Source: Bacteroidales bacterium (lineage in GTDB: Bacteria; Bacteroidota; Bacteroidia; Bacteroidales; VadinHA17). Taken from it: a stretch of DNA of 64,000 bases. The position numbers and the translations under genes are program-made. The first letter of the stretch is position 1; the number at the start of each line of letters is the position of its first letter. The notes beneath the pieces are model-generated. The model was not told where the DNA came from. It was given only the letters and a program-made list of their open reading frames with translations, and did no database searches. This document shows, piece by piece, positions 1-7,806 of the stretch. Where the stretch lies: NCBI GenBank assembly GCA_003141895.1, contig PLNT01000016.1:124001-188000 (forward strand), given 5' to 3'.

Positions 1-202
1 AGTAAAGTGCTCCATTCGTCCAATCTGCAAGTTCATGTGTAAGGGGTGTTCTTATTTGCCAATCCGCAACAGCTTTCAAAATTGTTTTAACATCAGATTT
101 ATTTAAATCGGATTTAAATGAGGAAGAATGCTCTTCCTGAGAATAAACAACAGTACAGCCTGTTAGCAGAATACAAACAATAATGAATTTGATGATTTTC
201 AT
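1..202 (-). CDS. GH105/GH88-like unsaturated glucuronyl hydrolase, lipoprotein (5' end only)
   Basis: Only the first 67 codons lie in the window; the gene runs off the left edge. The start ATG is the complement of 200-202. The N-terminus is a lipoprotein signal peptide with a lipobox LTGC, so the protein is probably anchored in a membrane facing the periplasm or outside. After a short Ser-rich linker comes ADWQIRTP...ADWTNGALY, which resembles the opening of the GH105/GH88 (YteR-like) barrel that removes unsaturated uronic acid from rhamnogalacturonan or other lyase products. It is oriented away from uxaC but fits that neighbourhood, because its products would be uronates. The family call rests on a short stretch, so it is tentative. 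Confidence 0.6.
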   Translation of the reverse strand, partial: MKIIKFIIVCILLTGCTVVYSQEEHSSSFKSDLNKSDVKTILKAVADWQIRTPLTHELADWTNGALY

Positions 203-251
203 GGTTTCATTATTACGTTTAATGCGTTTTATTAGTACTCATTTTATATTC

Positions 252-405
252 GGAGATTCCTCATTTCGCTGCGCTTCATTCGGCATGACAGTATGTTTAG
301 GGTCATGGAAGGGTTAAAGTTGGCGATTTGCTGTGCAAATCGCCAACTCTAACCCTTCCTCCCACAAATACTCTATGTCATCCCGAGCGTCAGCGAGGGA
401 TCTCC
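252..405. repeat. 154-bp palindromic repeat, copy 1
   Basis: This nested inverted repeat fills most of the gap between the GH105-like gene and uxaC (203-516). The outer arms begin GGAGATTCCTCATTTCGCT and end AGCGAGGGATCTCC. The inner arms, about 307-359, centre on GGCGATTTGC/GCAAATCGCC. A second element of exactly the same length and layout lies at 55541-55694. It encodes no credible protein. Nothing else is recognised in the gap. Confidence 0.85.
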
Positions 406-516
406 ATCTAATAATCACAGAATTTTTCTTGATAAATCAATTTGTAATTCATAATTTCGTGATCGTTAACGAAGTATTTTCCAAATTTAGAAATTTTTAT
501 AACTTCTTTCAAGGAT

Positions 517-1914
517 ATGAAGCCATTTATTCATGAGAATTTTCTTCTGAATAATAAAAAAGCAGAAAAATTATATCATAATTATGCTGAGAATCAACCT
601 ATTGTTGATTTTCATTGCCACCTTTCGCCAGCTATGATAGCCAATGACTATCAATTTGAAAATCTAACCCAGGCCTGGCTTAAAGGTGATCATTACAAAT
701 GGCGGGCAATGAGAATGAATGGTATCAATGAAATATATTGTACCGGAGAAGCACCTGACAAGATTAAATTTGAAAAATGGGCTGAAACTGTTCCGGCAAC
801 AGCAGGTAATCCTCTTTATCACTGGACTCATCTTGAACTTGCCAGATATTTCAATATTACCAATCTGCTTTGTCCTTCCACCGCTGATGAAATTTATAAT
901 CTAACTTCTATCCTGCTGCAGACTAAAGAATTCAGCATAAGGTCGCTGATCAGAAAAATGGATGTTGAGATCATCTGCACAACGGATGATCCAACCGATA
1001 CCCTTGAATATCATCAAAAACTTAAGACTTCGTTTGAAATAAGAATACTGCCCACCTTTCGTCCTGATAATATCATTAAAACCGACGATCCTGAAATTTT
1101 TGTTTCATACATAAGGAAACTTGAACAGGTATCTGGAACTGAAATTCAGGACTTCGATTCACTTGTTGAGGCAATCGATAAAAGGCATTTGTTCTTCGAT
1201 CAAATGGGTTGCAGACTTTCAGATCACGGACTTGATAGATTTTATTTTTCAGGATTTACATTTACCCAAATTGATACTATCTTCAGTAAACTGCTCGGAG
1301 GTGAAAATATTTCCGCTGACGAAACTGAAAAATACAAAACGGCGATATTGCTTGAAATCTGCAGATTGAATCATAAAAGAAACTGGACACAGCAATTTCA
1401 TATCGGTGCATTAAGAAACAATAATGCCCGGATGTTCAGGCAGATGGGCCCTGATACAGGATGGGATTCTATCGGATCAACACAGGATCCAAAAAAAATA
1501 TCTGATTTTCTTAGTTTGCTCGATAATGATGACACGCTTGCCAAAACCATTCTTTATAACCTTAATCCTGCTGATGATGCAATGATGATAACAATGGCGG
1601 GTAATTTTAATGATGGTTCATCTGCCGGTAAAGTTCAGTATGGTCCTGCTTGGTGGTTCCTCGATCAGAAAAATGGAATGGAAAAGCATTTCAAAGATGT
1701 CGCATCTCTTGGATTATTAAGAAGATTTGTCGGAATGGTCACTGATTCAAGGAGCTTCCTCTCCTACCCTCGCCATGAATATTTCAGGCGTATTCTTTGT
1801 AATTTTATTGGTGATGAAGTTGAAAAAGGGCTAATCCCGGATGATGAAGAACTGCTCAAAACATTAATTGAAGGTGTTTCATATAAAAATGCAAAGGAAT
1901 ATTTTGGATTCTAA
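517..1914 (+). CDS. uxaC: Uronate isomerase (glucuronate/galacturonate isomerase)
   Basis: This 465-residue protein matches the length of UxaC, which isomerises D-glucuronate to D-fructuronate and D-galacturonate to D-tagaturonate in the cytoplasm. It is an amidohydrolase-superfamily barrel. The metal-site motif VDFHCHLSP is at about residues 30-38. Other family landmarks are the GALRNNNARMF segment near residue 306 and MVTDSRSFLSYPRHEYFRR close to the C-terminus. It is the first plus-strand gene of the uronate locus and is followed by the reductase and, further on, by UxaE, so both uronates can be channelled to fructuronate. The ATG at 517 follows a purine-rich AAGGAT. Confidence 0.97.
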   Translation: MKPFIHENFLLNNKKAEKLYHNYAENQPIVDFHCHLSPAMIANDYQFENLTQAWLKGDHYKWRAMRMNGINEIYCTGEAPDKIKFEKWAETVPATAGNPLYHWTHLELARYFNITNLLCPSTADEIYNLTSILLQTKEFSIRSLIRKMDVEIICTTDDPTDTLEYHQKLKTSFEIRILPTFRPDNIIKTDDPEIFVSYIRKLEQVSGTEIQDFDSLVEAIDKRHLFFDQMGCRLSDHGLDRFYFSGFTFTQIDTIFSKLLGGENISADETEKYKTAILLEICRLNHKRNWTQQFHIGALRNNNARMFRQMGPDTGWDSIGSTQDPKKISDFLSLLDNDDTLAKTILYNLNPADDAMMITMAGNFNDGSSAGKVQYGPAWWFLDQKNGMEKHFKDVASLGLLRRFVGMVTDSRSFLSYPRHEYFRRILCNFIGDEVEKGLIPDDEELLKTLIEGVSYKNAKEYFGF

Positions 1915-2030
1915 CCCCCATCCCAACCTTCCCCAGATGGGGGAAGGAGTGGTTGATGATAAAAGATATTTTTATAGACAAAATAGAATAAAAGTCCCTC
2001 CCCCCGGGGGAGGGATTTAGGGAGAGGTAA
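1915..2030. repeat. GC-rich intergenic palindromes
   Basis: Two short inverted repeats follow the uxaC stop: CCTTCCCCagatGGGGGAAGG and CCCTCCCCCCGGGGGAGGG, separated by about 50 AT-rich bases. They resemble the elements at 11721-11797 and 48020-48203. They could act as transcription terminators or mRNA stabilisers, but their repetition suggests a dispersed repeat family. Confidence 0.7.
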
Positions 2031-2094
2031 AAGGGAAAGACAATATTTTGGAATGTATTGAAGAACAAAAACTTAACTATGAAAACTAAAATTG

Positions 2095-2937
2095 ATGTAT
2101 GATTTGAATTTAAAAGATAAAGTTGCGGTTATTACCGGTGGGGCAGGTACAATCTGTTCATCTATGGCTAAAGCACTTGCAGCGCAAGGTGTTAAAACAG
2201 TTATTCTCGATCATAATAAAATCGGGGCATGCGAAACTGCAAATCAGATTGAAAATGAATTCAAAACGGCTTCTTTGGGAGTTGTAGCCAGTGTACTCGA
2301 CAAAAATTCACTCGAGGAAGCTAAAAAAGAAATTCATGCAAAGTTCGGTCCGATTGATATTCTGATTAATGGTGCCGGCGGAAATTCTCCATCTGCTACA
2401 ACAATAGTCGAAAAAATGGATGGCACCGAGAGCGAGAAACCTGAAGAAACTTTTTTCGGACTTAAAACTGAAGGATTCGACAGAGTATTCGACCTGAACT
2501 TTAAAGGTACTGTACTCCCATCGATGGTTTTTGGATCTGATCTGGTCAAAAAAAAATCAGGAGTTATTATTAATATTTCCTCCATGAACTCATACAGACC
2601 TCTTACAAAAATTGCTGCTTATTCTGCAGCAAAGGCTGCCGTTAATAATTTTACTCAATGGCTTGCAGTTCATTTTGCTAAAACAGGTGTAAGAGTAAAT
2701 GCTATCGCTCCAGGTTTCCTTCTCACGGATCAGAACAAGTTCCTTTTAACCGATGAAAATACCGGTGGACTGACATCCAGAGGAAAAAAAATTATCAATG
2801 GCACTCCAATGGAAAGATATTGTCTGCCCGAAGAATTAAATGGAACCCTTATATACCTGGTCTCCGATATGTCGAAATTTGTAACAGGAATTGTGATTCC
2901 TGTGGATGGAGGATTCAGTGCATATTCTGGTGTATGA
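2095..2937 (+). CDS. uxuB: SDR-type D-mannonate oxidoreductase (fructuronate reductase)
   Basis: A 280-residue short-chain dehydrogenase/reductase expected to reduce D-fructuronate to D-mannonate with NAD(P)H. The nucleotide-binding glycine motif TGGAGTI is at residues 14-20. The catalytic serine lies in NISSMNSYRP and the Tyr/Lys pair in YSAAK. It ends in PVDGGFSAYSGV, a tail typical of the Bacteroidota SDR enzyme that replaces the unrelated long-chain UxuB of enterobacteria. I take ATG 2095 rather than the TTG three bases upstream. It lies 180 bases after uxaC, with a palindromic repeat between. KduD (2-deoxygluconate dehydrogenase) is a related alternative but is usually shorter and lacks this insertion and tail. 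Confidence 0.85.
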   Translation: MYDLNLKDKVAVITGGAGTICSSMAKALAAQGVKTVILDHNKIGACETANQIENEFKTASLGVVASVLDKNSLEEAKKEIHAKFGPIDILINGAGGNSPSATTIVEKMDGTESEKPEETFFGLKTEGFDRVFDLNFKGTVLPSMVFGSDLVKKKSGVIINISSMNSYRPLTKIAAYSAAKAAVNNFTQWLAVHFAKTGVRVNAIAPGFLLTDQNKFLLTDENTGGLTSRGKKIINGTPMERYCLPEELNGTLIYLVSDMSKFVTGIVIPVDGGFSAYSGV

Positions 2938-2958
2938 GAATATTCGTACCCATCGCTC

Positions 2959-3033
2959 GAAAATCAATTTATTTACCCCAACCCCAAGGGGAGTAAATTG
3001 ATTTTCTCCGCTCCCCTTGGGGCCGGGGTAAAC
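2959..3033. repeat. Intergenic inverted repeat
   Basis: The sequence AAAATCAATTTatttaccccaaccccaaggggagtAAATTGATTTT forms a stem, and CCCCAAGGGG is repeated as CCCCTTGGGG just downstream. It separates the SDR gene from the phosphofructokinase gene. The following bases (3065-3128) contain short direct repeats of the type AACGATAAACG. Confidence 0.65.
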
Positions 3034-3128
3034 GAAGAAAATTAATTTGCGAAGCCAGGTGAAGTAAGTTATAAAGCAGACGCAAAAAATAGAACGCAAA
3101 ACGATAAACGATAAACGAAAAACGAAAA

Positions 3129-4412
3129 ATGCCAAAGAATGTAATTGTAGCTCAATCGGGTGGCCCGTCTCCTGTAATAAATAATTCATTACGCGGTATC
3201 ATTGAGGCCTGCAGAATGTTCCCGGATAAATTCGGGACAATGTATGGAGGATGGCACGGCATTGAAGGGGTATTGAAAGAAGAGCTTCTGGATCTTTCAT
3301 CTCAGAGTGAAGAAGAAATTGCTTTGTTAAGAAATACTCCGGCCGCAGGAAGCATAGGAACGTGCCGCTACAAACTCAAGGATAAACAGCAAAAAGATTT
3401 CGGGAGAATAGTGGATGTTTTCAAAGCCCACAATATCGGATTCTTTTTCTATATAGGCGGAAATGATTCCCAACACACTGCCTTTAAGGTGAGCGAAATA
3501 GCGAGGAACAGCGGACTTGATCTTACAGCTGTGGGTGTACCTAAAACAATTGATAATGATCTGGGTGACAATGAATTCAAATTGATTGACCATACACCAG
3601 GCTATGGCAGTGTTGCCAGATACTGGTCGCATATTATTCAGAATGCAAATGAAGAAAACATGGGATCTGCACCAGCAGATCCGGTATTGGTAATTCAGGC
3701 GATGGGGAGAAAAATCGGCTATATACCTGCAGCTGCACGACTTGCTGATCCCCAAAGAAAAATGCCGTTACAGATTTATCTTGCAGAGTCGAAGCTTACT
3801 CTTGATATCCTTGCAGATAATGTCAACGAGCAGCTTAAAAGAGATGGCAGATGTATAGTAGTTGTTAGTGAAGGATTTGATGTTGGCAGTATTGGTGAAC
3901 TAAAAGATTCTTTCGGACACACATCATTCGGATCGAGCCAGAACTCAGTTTACCAGATTGTGGTTAACTATCTTAACAGTAAAGGATTAAAAGCTAAGGG
4001 TGCTGCCCGTGGCCAGGTAATGGGAACTGACCAGCGGGATACCGCAGCTTATGCATCTGTTGTTGACCTTGATGAAGCATATAAAGTAGGACAAAAAGCT
4101 GCTGAAATTGCTCTTTATGAAGGGAATGGCTGGATGGCGACAATACTCAGAGATCCTGGTTTTATATATAATGTAAGATATGATAAGGTTCCTCTCGAGA
4201 AAGTTGCCCTTTCAGAGAGAACATTTCCTGAGAAATGGATCTCACAAAATCGTTATGATGTAACCGATGAATTTCTTGCATACGTCAGACCCTTGATTGG
4301 AGATGACTGGCCATCTGTCCCAATCATTAACGGAAGGCAGAGATTTGCACAATTGAATATGAAATTTGCAGATAAAAAATTATCCGATTATAAACCTGAA
4401 GCAGAAAACTAA
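3129..4412 (+). CDS. pfp: Phosphofructokinase, diphosphate-dependent type
   Basis: This 427-residue cytoplasmic protein is a PFK-family enzyme that phosphorylates fructose 6-phosphate. The donor-loop motif is GGNDS with Asp at residue 113, and the catalytic segment is PKTIDND with Lys at 139. In this family Asp and Lys at these positions, in place of the two glycines of ATP enzymes, mark use of diphosphate, so PPi dependence is predicted. PPi enzymes are reversible and often also accept sedoheptulose 7-phosphate, which would connect with Gnd and the transketolase at 57896. It lies in the uronate locus upstream of the HAD gene, with 7 bases between them. The start ATG 3129 gives the glycine-rich N-terminal strand AQSGGPSPVIN. 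Confidence 0.88.
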   Translation: MPKNVIVAQSGGPSPVINNSLRGIIEACRMFPDKFGTMYGGWHGIEGVLKEELLDLSSQSEEEIALLRNTPAAGSIGTCRYKLKDKQQKDFGRIVDVFKAHNIGFFFYIGGNDSQHTAFKVSEIARNSGLDLTAVGVPKTIDNDLGDNEFKLIDHTPGYGSVARYWSHIIQNANEENMGSAPADPVLVIQAMGRKIGYIPAAARLADPQRKMPLQIYLAESKLTLDILADNVNEQLKRDGRCIVVVSEGFDVGSIGELKDSFGHTSFGSSQNSVYQIVVNYLNSKGLKAKGAARGQVMGTDQRDTAAYASVVDLDEAYKVGQKAAEIALYEGNGWMATILRDPGFIYNVRYDKVPLEKVALSERTFPEKWISQNRYDVTDEFLAYVRPLIGDDWPSVPIINGRQRFAQLNMKFADKKLSDYKPEAEN

Positions 4413-4419
4413 CAATAAA

Positions 4420-5301
4420 ATGAATCCAATTGAACAACTGCAAGCACTAAAACCTGAAAAAGAATTTTTTATCGGAATAGATTCTGACGGTTGCGCTTTT
4501 GATACTATGGAGATAAAACAGAAAGAATGTTTCTGCCCGAATTTCATTAAGCATTTTGGACTTCAGTCAATATCAAAATATGCCAGGGAAACCTGGGAAT
4601 TTGTGAATCTCTATTCCACTAACAGGGGATGTAACCGTTTCATAGCAGTAAATGAAACTCTTAAACTCCTTGAAGCTCGTCCCGAAGTAAAAAGGAGAAA
4701 CTTCAAAATACCTTCTACCTCAGCGCTGGTTGAGTGGACTACCAGGGAAACAAAGCTTGGAAATCCTGCCTTACAAAAATATGCCTCTGAGATATCAGAT
4801 CCTTTTATTAATCTGACGCTCGAATGGTCGCTTAAAGTTAATGAGGATATCGGGAAAATGGTATTCGGAATAACGCCTTTCCTCTTTGTCAAAGAATGTC
4901 TTGAAAAAATAAAATCATCAGCTGATATCATGGTTGTTTCACAGACTCCTTTTGAAGCTTTGAAGCGTGAGTGGAAAGAAAATAAGATCGACCACTTTCT
5001 CAGAATGATTGCAGGTCAGGAACATGGTACCAAATCCGAACATCTTAAGTACGCTGCAAAAGGTAAGTATCCTGATGATAAGATCCTGATGATTGGTGAT
5101 GCAATGGGTGATCTCAAAGCTGCCAGATCAAACGGAGTGCTCTTTTTCCCTGTTAATCCTGGAAAGGAAGAAGAATCGTGGGAAAGACTTTACAATGAAG
5201 GTCTTGACAGGTTTTTTGCAGGAAAGTATAAAGGCAATTATGAAGACAAGCTAATTAAAGAATTTATAACATTTCTTCCTGAACATCCTTACTGGAAGTA
5301 G
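4420..5301 (+). CDS. HAD-superfamily hydrolase, paralogue 1
   Basis: A 293-residue HAD protein of unknown substrate. Motif I is FIGIDSDGCAFDTM (nucleophile Asp at about residue 20, acid Asp two residues later), motif II is VVSQTP near residue 190, and motif IV is MIGDAMGDLKAA. A long helical insertion after motif I forms the cap. The start ATG 4420 is preferred over an in-frame ATG at 4366 because the latter would lie inside pfp. A paralogue of nearly identical length (294 residues), about half identical by eye, is at 55914-56798. The placement between pfp and a LarA-like gene suggests a phosphorylated sugar or sugar acid as substrate, but this is only inference. Confidence 0.85.
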   Translation: MNPIEQLQALKPEKEFFIGIDSDGCAFDTMEIKQKECFCPNFIKHFGLQSISKYARETWEFVNLYSTNRGCNRFIAVNETLKLLEARPEVKRRNFKIPSTSALVEWTTRETKLGNPALQKYASEISDPFINLTLEWSLKVNEDIGKMVFGITPFLFVKECLEKIKSSADIMVVSQTPFEALKREWKENKIDHFLRMIAGQEHGTKSEHLKYAAKGKYPDDKILMIGDAMGDLKAARSNGVLFFPVNPGKEEESWERLYNEGLDRFFAGKYKGNYEDKLIKEFITFLPEHPYWK

Positions 5302-5390
5302 GCGACGGGCATCGGGCTACAGGCATCAGGGAAAACGCCAGACGCCAGAAGCCAGAAGCCGTTTGATTATAATGAATGATAATTTAAGTA

Positions 5391-6662
5391 ATGATTTATT
5401 TCAAATCAGGTTCGGAAAATACTGTTTTAGACTCAAGAGATCTTGAGAAAGGAATAATTTCTGCGCTGGAAAAGCTTGGAGTCAGGAAGAAAGTGCTTGT
5501 TGTTCCTCCTGATTGTACAAGATTTCATTCCAGGGCAGGCGAACTGACGTCTTTCATTTACAGATATTATAAAGATCGTCTTAAGGATATCCTTCCAGCT
5601 CTCGGAACTCATTCCCCCATGACACAGCTTCAGTTGAGCGAAATGTTCAAAGGAGTTCCAGGATCACTGTTCCGTGTGCACGACTGGCGACAAGATGTGG
5701 TAACGATCGGAACTGTACCTTCTGAATACATATATGAAATAACAAACGGTGCATTGAACTACTCATGGCCAGCCCAGATTAACAATCTGGTTTTCAATGG
5801 AGGACATGATCTGATCCTATCCGTGGGTCAGGTCGTTCCCCATGAAGTGATAGGTATGGCCAATTACAATAAAAATATTCTCATTGGAACCGGTGGACCC
5901 GAAAGTATTAACAAGAGCCATTTCCTCGGAGCAGTATATGGAATGGAACTCATTATGGGAAAAGCTGATAATCCGGTGAGAGCACTCCTGAATTATGCAG
6001 CAGACAGTTTCTTAAATCATCTTCCCATCATTTATGTCCATACGGTAATAGGTCGCGATGACAAAGGGAACCTAGTTGTCAGAGGGCTCTTTATTGGTAA
6101 TGATGCAGAAGTTTTCTCACTCGCGTCAGAGCTTTCATTAAAAGTAAATTTCAACGTCCTTGACAAACCATTGAAAAAAGTTGTTGTTTATCTCGATCCT
6201 GCCGAGTACAAAAGTACCTGGTTGGGAAATAAGAGCATCTACAGAACACGAATGGCAATGGCAGATAAGGGTGAACTGATTGTCCTTGCTCCTGGATTAA
6301 AGGAATTTGGAGAAGATAAAGAGATCGACAGACTCATCAGAAAATATGGTTACCGGGGTACACTTGAAACACTCAGGACCATTGATGGGAATGAAGAGCT
6401 TAGCAGAAATTTAAGTGCAGCGGCTCATCTGATCCATGGGAGTTCAGAGGGACGCTTCAAAATAACTTATTGTCCCGGTATACTGACGCAAAAGGAAATC
6501 GAATCAGTTAATTTTCAATATCGTGACCTGACCAATATGATAAAAAAATACAATCCGAAAAATCTGAAAGATGGATTTAATAAGGTAAATGATAATGAAG
6601 AAATCTTCTTTATCTCTAACCCAGCATTAGGATTGTGGGCTTCAAAGGAAAGACTTATCTGA
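5391..6662 (+). CDS. larA: LarA-family nickel-dependent hydroxyacid racemase/epimerase
   Basis: A 423-residue LarA-family protein (DUF2088 fold). All landmark residues of lactate racemase are visible: Asp41 and Arg44 in PPDCTR, His74 in GTHSP, His151 in VVPHEVIG, Lys161 that would carry the nickel-pincer cofactor, and His177 in NKSHFLG. The spacings His151-Lys161 (10) and Lys161-His177 (16) equal those of Lactobacillus LarA (174, 184, 200). The family includes racemases of lactate and malate and a D-gluconate 2-epimerase. Sitting between UxuB, which makes D-mannonate, and Gnd, a mannonate/gluconate C2-epimerase is the best contextual guess. LarE, needed for cofactor synthesis, is at 41710; LarB and LarC are not in the window. 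The substrate is not established. Confidence 0.85.
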   Translation: MIYFKSGSENTVLDSRDLEKGIISALEKLGVRKKVLVVPPDCTRFHSRAGELTSFIYRYYKDRLKDILPALGTHSPMTQLQLSEMFKGVPGSLFRVHDWRQDVVTIGTVPSEYIYEITNGALNYSWPAQINNLVFNGGHDLILSVGQVVPHEVIGMANYNKNILIGTGGPESINKSHFLGAVYGMELIMGKADNPVRALLNYAADSFLNHLPIIYVHTVIGRDDKGNLVVRGLFIGNDAEVFSLASELSLKVNFNVLDKPLKKVVVYLDPAEYKSTWLGNKSIYRTRMAMADKGELIVLAPGLKEFGEDKEIDRLIRKYGYRGTLETLRTIDGNEELSRNLSAAAHLIHGSSEGRFKITYCPGILTQKEIESVNFQYRDLTNMIKKYNPKNLKDGFNKVNDNEEIFFISNPALGLWASKERLI

Positions 6663-6681
6663 TAATTTCAAATTCATATTT

Positions 6682-7668
6682 ATGATAAACTGGGGAATGA
6701 TAGGATGTGGTAATGTCACTGAAGTAAAAAGCGGGCCTGCCTTTAATAAAGTAAAGGATTCCAGACTTTTAGCAGTAACGCGACGGAATAATGTCCTGGC
6801 TGAGGATTATGCAAAGAGGCATAATGTGCCGAAAGTTTACAGTAATGCTACAGATCTTATTAAAGATAAGGACATAAATGCCGTATATATTGCGACACCT
6901 CCATCAAGCCATGCTGAATATGCACTTGAAGTAATAAATGCCCGCAAACCGGTTTACATTGAGAAACCGATGGCATCAAGCTATGCCGAATGCCTTAAAA
7001 TAAACAAAGCTGCCGCTAAAAACAAGGTTCCGGTTTTTGTAGCTTATTACAGACGAACGCTGCCAGGATTTCTTTTTGTGAAAAATCTGATTGATACGGG
7101 TGCTATTGGGAACGTACGTTTTGTGATTCTCCAATTATTCAAGTGTCCATCACCGGATGAAAAAAGGGGGAACCTTCCATGGAGGGTTGATCCCAAAATT
7201 TCAGGTGCAGGACATTTTTACGATCTCGCATCGCATCAGCTCGATTACCTCGACCTTCTCTTCGGTCCGGTTCAGAAGGTGAGATCAATTGTTCTTAATC
7301 AGGCTGGTCTTTATAAGGCTGAAGATTATGTGTCAGCAGAATTTACTTTCTGTAATAATATTGCAGGTACCGGGATGTGGAGCTTCGCTGCTTCTCCTGA
7401 TAGCGGAAGAGATACCATTGAGATTATCGGAGAGAAAGGATCTATAAAATTCACGACATTCAGCTTTGAACCAATCGTTCTTGCAAATGAAGCAGGACGA
7501 AAAGAATTTATAAATGAGCGCCCCGAAAATGTTCAGTATTATCTTATTGAAAAGATAGTTCAATCGCTTAATGGACAAGGTGCTTCACCGAGTACTGGAA
7601 TTTCCGCAGCCCGGACAAGCAAGATTATGGAAGAAATTGTCTCAGAATATTACAAAGGAAAGAAATAG
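6682..7668 (+). CDS. Gfo/Idh/MocA family oxidoreductase
   Basis: A 328-residue NAD(P)-dependent dehydrogenase of the Gfo/Idh/MocA family. The N-terminal Rossmann domain opens with GMIGCGNV at residues 5-12, and the conserved lysine lies in the motif YIEKPMA near residue 95. The C-terminal domain has GHFYDLASHQLDYLDLLFG, which contains the usual catalytic Asp/His region. It begins 19 bases after the LarA-like gene and is probably co-transcribed. Substrates in this family include sugars, inositols and sugar acids, and the actual one cannot be read from the sequence. It has no signal peptide, so it acts in the cytoplasm. Confidence 0.9.
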   Translation: MINWGMIGCGNVTEVKSGPAFNKVKDSRLLAVTRRNNVLAEDYAKRHNVPKVYSNATDLIKDKDINAVYIATPPSSHAEYALEVINARKPVYIEKPMASSYAECLKINKAAAKNKVPVFVAYYRRTLPGFLFVKNLIDTGAIGNVRFVILQLFKCPSPDEKRGNLPWRVDPKISGAGHFYDLASHQLDYLDLLFGPVQKVRSIVLNQAGLYKAEDYVSAEFTFCNNIAGTGMWSFAASPDSGRDTIEIIGEKGSIKFTTFSFEPIVLANEAGRKEFINERPENVQYYLIEKIVQSLNGQGASPSTGISAARTSKIMEEIVSEYYKGKK

Positions 7669-7674
7669 ATACTC

Positions 7675-7747
7675 GGTGCTGGGTTCTGGATGCTGGGTTG
7701 ACAGATTACATCGGGAATCAGTTACCAAGTACCCAGTACCCAGCACC
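7675..7747. repeat. Intergenic inverted repeat, GGTGCTGGGT type
   Basis: GGTGCTGGGT and a second TGCTGGGT are followed about 30 bases later by ACCCAGTACCCAGCACC, giving a long imperfect hairpin between the Gfo/Idh gene and gnd. It differs in sequence from the other repeats in the window. Confidence 0.65.
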
Positions 7748-7806
7748 TATTAATAAAATTGAAGAATTTATAAAGGCAAAAGATATATTATTAAAACGTT
7801 CTAATT

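Noticed and set aside
333-536. 67-codon plus-strand ORF before uxaC
   Set aside because: It runs through the 154-bp palindrome and into uxaC in another frame. Its composition is not protein-like and no family is recognised.
3065-3128. Short direct repeats (AACGATAAACG) as a CRISPR-like array
   Set aside because: The units are about 10 bases with no spacers of regular length. This is simple-sequence DNA.
2836-3189. 117-codon minus-strand ORF between the SDR gene and pfp
   Set aside because: It overlaps both neighbouring genes and an inverted repeat, and its start and end are arbitrary.
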